DNA from: Clostridium facile
GTDB taxonomy: Bacteria > Bacillota > Clostridia > Oscillospirales > Ruminococcaceae
NCBI RefSeq assembly: GCF_014297275.1
Contig: NZ_JACOQK010000001.1
Span: forward strand, 1,736,001 to 1,800,000
Direction: 5' to 3'
Length of the DNA: 64,000 bases
The translations under genes were made by a program, and so were the position numbers. The stretch's first letter is position 1; each line of letters opens with the position of its first letter. The notes under the pieces were generated by a model, which saw only the letters and a list, made by a program, of their open reading frames with translations, made no database searches and was not told where the DNA came from. Shown one piece after another: positions 60,895 to 64,000 of this stretch.

Positions 60895-62406
60895 ATGAGA
60901 GGTATTTATACATCTGTAACTGATATCCGCCGTAAAGTATTTACCGAAGTAGCCCGTATGGCTTATGAAGGCGGAGACTACGCAAAAAAAATTGAAGAAC
61001 TGCCATACAAAATTATTCCAGGCGAAATTGCTACTTACCGTGAAAGTATCTTCCTGGAACGTGCGATTGTAGGGGAACGTCTGCGTTTATGTATTGGTTT
61101 ACCACTGCGTCCAGTAGATGAAAACAAACCAATCTCTGATGGTATCTTTGAAAGTGCAATTGCGGAAAAATATTATGACCCTCCACTGGTAAATATTATC
61201 TCTTTTGCATGCAACAAATGCCCGGAAAAGAAATTTGAAGTGACAAATTTATGCCAGGGATGTTTAGCACATCCATGTTCCGAAGTCTGTCCAAAAGGGG
61301 CAATTAGCTTTGACGCACATGGAAAATCCGTAATTGACCAAGAAAAATGTATTAAATGTGGACGTTGTAGAACCGTCTGTCCTTATGGTGCTATTCAAAA
61401 AATGGAACGTCCTTGCGCAAAAGCGTGTGGAATGAACGCAATTGGCTCAGATGAACACGGCCGTGCACAAATTAATTATGATTTGTGTGTATCCTGCGGT
61501 ATGTGTATTGTAAACTGTCCATTTGGCGCTATCTCGGATAAAGGCCAAATCTTCCAGTTAATCCAATCTATCAAAAAAGGTGACCAGGTGATTGCCGCTG
61601 TTGCCCCAGCATTTTTAGGACAATTTGGTCCAAAAGCAACTCCTGAAAAAATCAAAGACGCAATGCGCCACCTGGGATTTGCCGATGTAGTAGAAGTAGC
61701 TGTTGGCGCTGACCTTTGTACGATTGAAGAAGCAGAAGATTTCTTGAAGAAAGTTCCAGAAGAACAGCCATTTATGGCAACTTCCTGTTGTCCTTCCTGG
61801 TCTGTTATGGCAAAAAAACTCTTCCCAGAATTTGCGCCTTATATCTCCATGGCATTAACTCCAATGGTACTGACCGCACGTTTAATCAAAAAAGAACATC
61901 CAGATTGTAAAGTGGTATTTGTTGGCCCATGCTCCGCAAAAAAACTAGAAGCATCCAGAAGAAGTATCCGCAGTGATGTTGACTTTGTATTGACTTTTGA
62001 AGAAATTATGGGGATGTTTGAAGCGAAGAATATTGATTTCAACCTGCTGGAAGGCAATGAACCATTGAATGAAGGTACAGGTGCAGGTCGTGGCTTCGCT
62101 GTAAGTGGTGGTGTTGCAAACGCTGTTGTAGAAGCAATCAAAAAAATAGATCCTGATCGGGAAGTACAGGTAGACTACGCAGAAGGTTTGGAAAACTGTA
62201 AGAAAATGCTCACCTTAGCAAAAGCAGGAAAACGCAATGGATTCTTGCTAGAAGGGATGGGTTGCCCAGGCGGATGTGTTGCTGGCGCAGGAACCCTTCA
62301 ACCAGTAGCAAAATCCACTGCTGCTGTAGCAAAATACAAATCTCAAGCAGAACAACAAAATGCTTTGGATAGCAAATACGCACATAAATTAAAACACTTA
62401 GATTAA
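60895..62406 (+). CDS. Monomeric group B-type [FeFe] hydrogenase
   Basis: 503 residues. An N-terminal region and then [4Fe-4S] ligands: Cys at 106-132 (several), CIKCGRCRTVCP at 152-163 and CVSCGMCIVNCP at 198-209. The H-cluster motifs are TSCCPSW (297-303), VGPCSAKK (343-350) and MGCPGGCVAG (455-464). These are the L1, L2 and L3 motifs of the group B type found in gut Clostridia. It reduces protons or oxidises H2; ferredoxin is the likely partner. ATG at 60895 follows AAAGGAG. It stands alone, with its own terminator; maturation genes are not in the window. Confidence 0.93.
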   Translation: MRGIYTSVTDIRRKVFTEVARMAYEGGDYAKKIEELPYKIIPGEIATYRESIFLERAIVGERLRLCIGLPLRPVDENKPISDGIFESAIAEKYYDPPLVNIISFACNKCPEKKFEVTNLCQGCLAHPCSEVCPKGAISFDAHGKSVIDQEKCIKCGRCRTVCPYGAIQKMERPCAKACGMNAIGSDEHGRAQINYDLCVSCGMCIVNCPFGAISDKGQIFQLIQSIKKGDQVIAAVAPAFLGQFGPKATPEKIKDAMRHLGFADVVEVAVGADLCTIEEAEDFLKKVPEEQPFMATSCCPSWSVMAKKLFPEFAPYISMALTPMVLTARLIKKEHPDCKVVFVGPCSAKKLEASRRSIRSDVDFVLTFEEIMGMFEAKNIDFNLLEGNEPLNEGTGAGRGFAVSGGVANAVVEAIKKIDPDREVQVDYAEGLENCKKMLTLAKAGKRNGFLLEGMGCPGGCVAGAGTLQPVAKSTAAVAKYKSQAEQQNALDSKYAHKLKHLD

Positions 62407-62409
62407 TGT

Positions 62410-62449
62410 AAGAAAGAGGGATAGTTACTATCCCTCTTTCTTCTTTTTT
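62410..62449 (+). terminator. Terminator of the hydrogenase gene
   Basis: A perfect 15-bp stem AAGAAAGAGGGATAG (62410-62424) / CTATCCCTCTTTCTT (62428-62442), then CTTTTTTG. Confidence 0.97.
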
Positions 62450-62506
62450 GAGCATATGTGTATTAACTTTATCCTGAAATATCATTTAAAATAAAGGAGC
62501 TATGAT

Positions 62507-62836
62507 ATGAAAATTGAAGGAAATCAGAAAGAAATAGACGCTATGGAACAATTCCACCGAGGAAACCGGCAGCAAGGGCTCCAGCTTCAAGAAGAATTTG
62601 CCGCTGCGTTTCGGGAAGAATATCAAAATAAGGATCATTGCCCCTGTAAAAAGGCCTGCCGTTACCATGGAAATTGTAAGGAATGTGTAGCGATCCATCG
62701 GGCACACCAGGAACATGTCCCAAATTGTATGCGCCCTATCATCAACAAGAAACTAAAATTGCTATCTGAGTTAACAGAACATACCATTGCAAATGAAATT
62801 AAACCTCCTCATGAAATACTGAGAAAAGAATTTTAA
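62507..62836 (+). CDS. Cysteine-rich small protein, 109 aa
   Basis: ATG at 62507 follows AAAGGAGC. The middle holds a metal-binding-like cluster: CPCKKACRYHGNC, then KECVAIHRAHQEHVPNC (six Cys, four His). The pattern resembles DUF6485-type proteins, of unknown function. N- and C-terminal parts are helical. The next gene is a toxin, but no functional link can be shown. Confidence 0.72.
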   Translation: MKIEGNQKEIDAMEQFHRGNRQQGLQLQEEFAAAFREEYQNKDHCPCKKACRYHGNCKECVAIHRAHQEHVPNCMRPIINKKLKLLSELTEHTIANEIKPPHEILRKEF

Positions 62837-63188
62837 TAACTATATTATTATTTTGTGTCTTTTCAAAAATAAAGAATTAAAAGGGTTGGCATCAGCCAAA
62901 AAATTTATTATCCTTGCCTAAGAACTACTTTTACCTAAAACGCAAAGTACCGAACAAATGAAAGATGATTCCAATATTATCAAATTAGAAAAAGAATTTA
63001 CCATTCAATGGACTGCTTTTATTTGAATGGAATCGATCAAATTCTTCCGTCACCTTTTCCAATATGAATTCATAAAATAAGACAGATGCTAATGCGAAAA
63101 ACCCTCCCCTTTTTTCGTTGGATTGATTATTTCACAGCAAGTTGGCAAAACTATTTATGCAAGAATTTTTTAATAGGAGTGAACATCA
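62837..63188. other. Intergenic region upstream of mazF-like gene
   Basis: I looked for a MazE/EndoAI-type antitoxin frame and found none. Only short frames occur (for example an ATG-led 22-codon frame near 62960 without a Shine-Dalgarno). Two small stems are visible: TTGGC/GCCAA near 62885 and CCATTCAA/TTGAATGG at about 63001-63030. Otherwise featureless. Confidence 0.5.
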
Positions 63189-63542
63189 ATGTCTGTAAAA
63201 AGGGGAGAAATTTATTACGCTGACCTAAGCCCTGTCGTTGGATCAGAACAAGGCGGGATTCGTCCGGTTTTGATTGTGCAAAATGATGTTGGGAACCGAT
63301 ATAGCCCTACTGTAATTGCAGCCGCCATTACCAGCCAAAAAGATAAAACAAATCTGCCCACCCATATTGAACTAAATGCGTCAAAATGCGGCTTAGCAAA
63401 AGATTCCATTGTATTGCTGGAACAAATCCGCACCATTGATAAACGCCGTTTAAAAGAAAAAACAGGGGAACTGGATGCCAGCAGTATGAACAATGTAAAC
63501 AACGCATTATCCGTTAGTTTTGGTTTGGGGAATGCTACATAA
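63189..63542 (+). CDS. MazF/PemK-family endoribonuclease toxin (NdoA-like)
   Basis: 117 residues, typical for MazF. It cleaves single-stranded mRNA at short motifs. Visible are KRGEIYYADLSPVVGSEQGGIRPVLIVQND (catalytic-pocket Arg in the GGIRPVLI loop), AAITSQKDK with the active-site Thr/Ser, and the SIVLLEQIRTIDK strand. ATG at 63189 follows TAGGAGTG. In Firmicutes the antitoxin is normally just upstream; here it is absent. Confidence 0.92.
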   Translation: MSVKRGEIYYADLSPVVGSEQGGIRPVLIVQNDVGNRYSPTVIAAAITSQKDKTNLPTHIELNASKCGLAKDSIVLLEQIRTIDKRRLKEKTGELDASSMNNVNNALSVSFGLGNAT

Positions 63543-63550
63543 TTCCCCTA

Positions 63551-63588
63551 AAAAGAGTTATTGTTCCTAAATACAATAACTCTTTTTT
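63551..63588 (+). terminator. Terminator of the mazF-like gene
   Basis: AAAAGAGTTATTGT (63551-63564) / ACAATAACTCTTTT (63573-63586), then T-rich sequence. Confidence 0.92.
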
Positions 63589-63620
63589 GTTCCTTTGGGA
63601 ATTCGTAGTATTATTCTATG

Positions 63621-63655
63621 AAAAAAAACAGGATTGATATCAATCCTGTTTTTTT
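63621..63655. terminator. Second, nearly perfect palindromic terminator
   Basis: A7-CAGGATTGAT / ATCAATCCTG-T7 forms a long stem with no free loop bases. It acts in either direction and follows the first terminator within 35 bp. Confidence 0.85.
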
Positions 63656-63696
63656 CTATGGATTAAAATTTTCTTCTGAGCCCTCTAGTAAAAATA

Positions 63697-63725
63697 TTGT
63701 TTCTTGATAGGAAGTATGCTATACT
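63697..63725 (+). promoter_or_regulatory. Promoter of the HAD gene
   Basis: TTGTTT (63697-63702) and TATACT (63720-63725), 17 bp apart, about 30 bp before the ATG at 63755. Confidence 0.65.
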
Positions 63726-63754
63726 GTTGATAATTGATATAAGGAGGTTTTTAC

Positions 63755-64000
63755 ATGTATCAAACCATTTTATTTGATTTGGACGGCACTTTAACAGACC
63801 CCAAAGAAGGGATTACTAAATGCGTCCAATATGGGTTGCAGCATTTTGGTATTGATCAACCGGATTTAGAACAGCTGACTGTTTTTATTGGACCTCCTTT
63901 GATGGATGGGTTCCAACAATATTACCATTTTACCGAAGAACAGGCATCCATTGCTACCCAAAAATACCGAGAGCGTTTTAAAAATCAGGGTATTTTTGAA
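63755..64000 (+). CDS. HAD-superfamily phosphatase (3' end outside window)
   Basis: 82 codons up to the window edge. Motif I is DLDGTLTD at about residues 8-15. The cap region follows with GITKCVQYGLQHFGI and FIGPPLMDGF, of the phosphoglycolate phosphatase/pyrophosphatase (Gph/PpaX) type. ATG at 63755 follows AAGGAGG. The catalytic Lys and motifs II-IV lie beyond the window. The substrate is not decidable. Confidence 0.88.
   Translation, partial: MYQTILFDLDGTLTDPKEGITKCVQYGLQHFGIDQPDLEQLTVFIGPPLMDGFQQYYHFTEEQASIATQKYRERFKNQGIFE

Noticed and set aside
62959..63027. Short frame (22 codons) upstream of the mazF-like gene
   Set aside because: No Shine-Dalgarno, a stop close by and no antitoxin-like sequence; not enough to call an antitoxin.
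1..64000. CRISPR arrays, tRNA or rRNA genes, prophage, integrative element
   Set aside because: I saw no regular spaced repeats, no cloverleaf or rRNA-like sequence, and no integrase, terminase or relaxase genes. The only recognised mobile sequence is the IS200 copy.

Overview
The window comes from a low-GC, spore-forming-type anaerobic Firmicute, most likely a gut member of the Clostridia close to Oscillospiraceae/Ruminococcaceae. This is an inference from gene content, not a species call. The signs are AT-rich DNA with strong Shine-Dalgarno sites, a group B-type [FeFe] hydrogenase, a SpoIID-like protein, DUF951, DUF1540 and DUF1622 proteins, a THI-box thiamine operon, and very large secreted rhamnosidases with C-terminal wall-sorting tails. 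I see no rRNA, tRNA, CRISPR array or prophage. The only mobile element recognised is one IS200-type insertion.

Layout. 1-8.4 kb: a zinc-ribbon membrane protein (cut by the window edge), an AEC transporter, an unknown gene, feoAB with a divergent DtxR/MntR-type regulator, a CPBP protease, a DUF3783 protein and an HPr-like protein. 8.5-18.7 kb: a GH25 lysozyme, then two paralogous cassettes, each an AraC regulator divergent from a GH106-type alpha-L-rhamnosidase. The 3' ends of the two rhamnosidase genes are nearly identical although the rest has diverged. 18.9-28.3 kb: leuCDB, then housekeeping genes (SDR, GNAT, M18 aminopeptidase, lytic transglycosylase, coaE, tsaC, prfA, DUF951). 28.4-37.6 kb: an S1-domain RNA-binding protein whose ribosome-binding site lies in a 14-bp perfect inverted repeat, a GME-fold-like protein, a MacA/MacB-like pair with no ATPase beside it, a TetR-MFS pair with clear operators, and a SpoIID/peptidoglycan-binding pair. 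37.8-55.5 kb: a 1960-residue modular GH78 rhamnosidase, the IS200 copy, azlCD, a rhamnose-type ABC importer with a divergent AraC regulator, an NhaC antiporter and a MYG1-like protein. 55.8-64 kb: a DUF1540 protein, a phosphoribosyltransferase-like protein, an unknown operator-controlled gene, the TPP-riboswitch operon thiW-thiM-thiE-thiD, the [FeFe] hydrogenase, a Cys-rich protein, a MazF-type toxin without a visible antitoxin, and the start of a HAD phosphatase.

How they fit together. Three surface rhamnosidases (two GH106, one GH78), three AraC regulators and one RhaS-like ABC importer form a dispersed rhamnose-glycan scavenging system. Enzymes would be displayed outside, monosaccharide would be imported, and separate AraC proteins would sense sugar. 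The cytoplasmic rhamnose catabolic genes are not in the window. The most unusual sequence signals are regulatory: the hairpin over the S1-protein start, the homogenised 3' ends of the GH106 genes, and palindromes inside or over the promoters of the tetR-MFS pair, the hydrogenase and an unknown 99-residue gene. All counts and identities were made by eye from the sequence.
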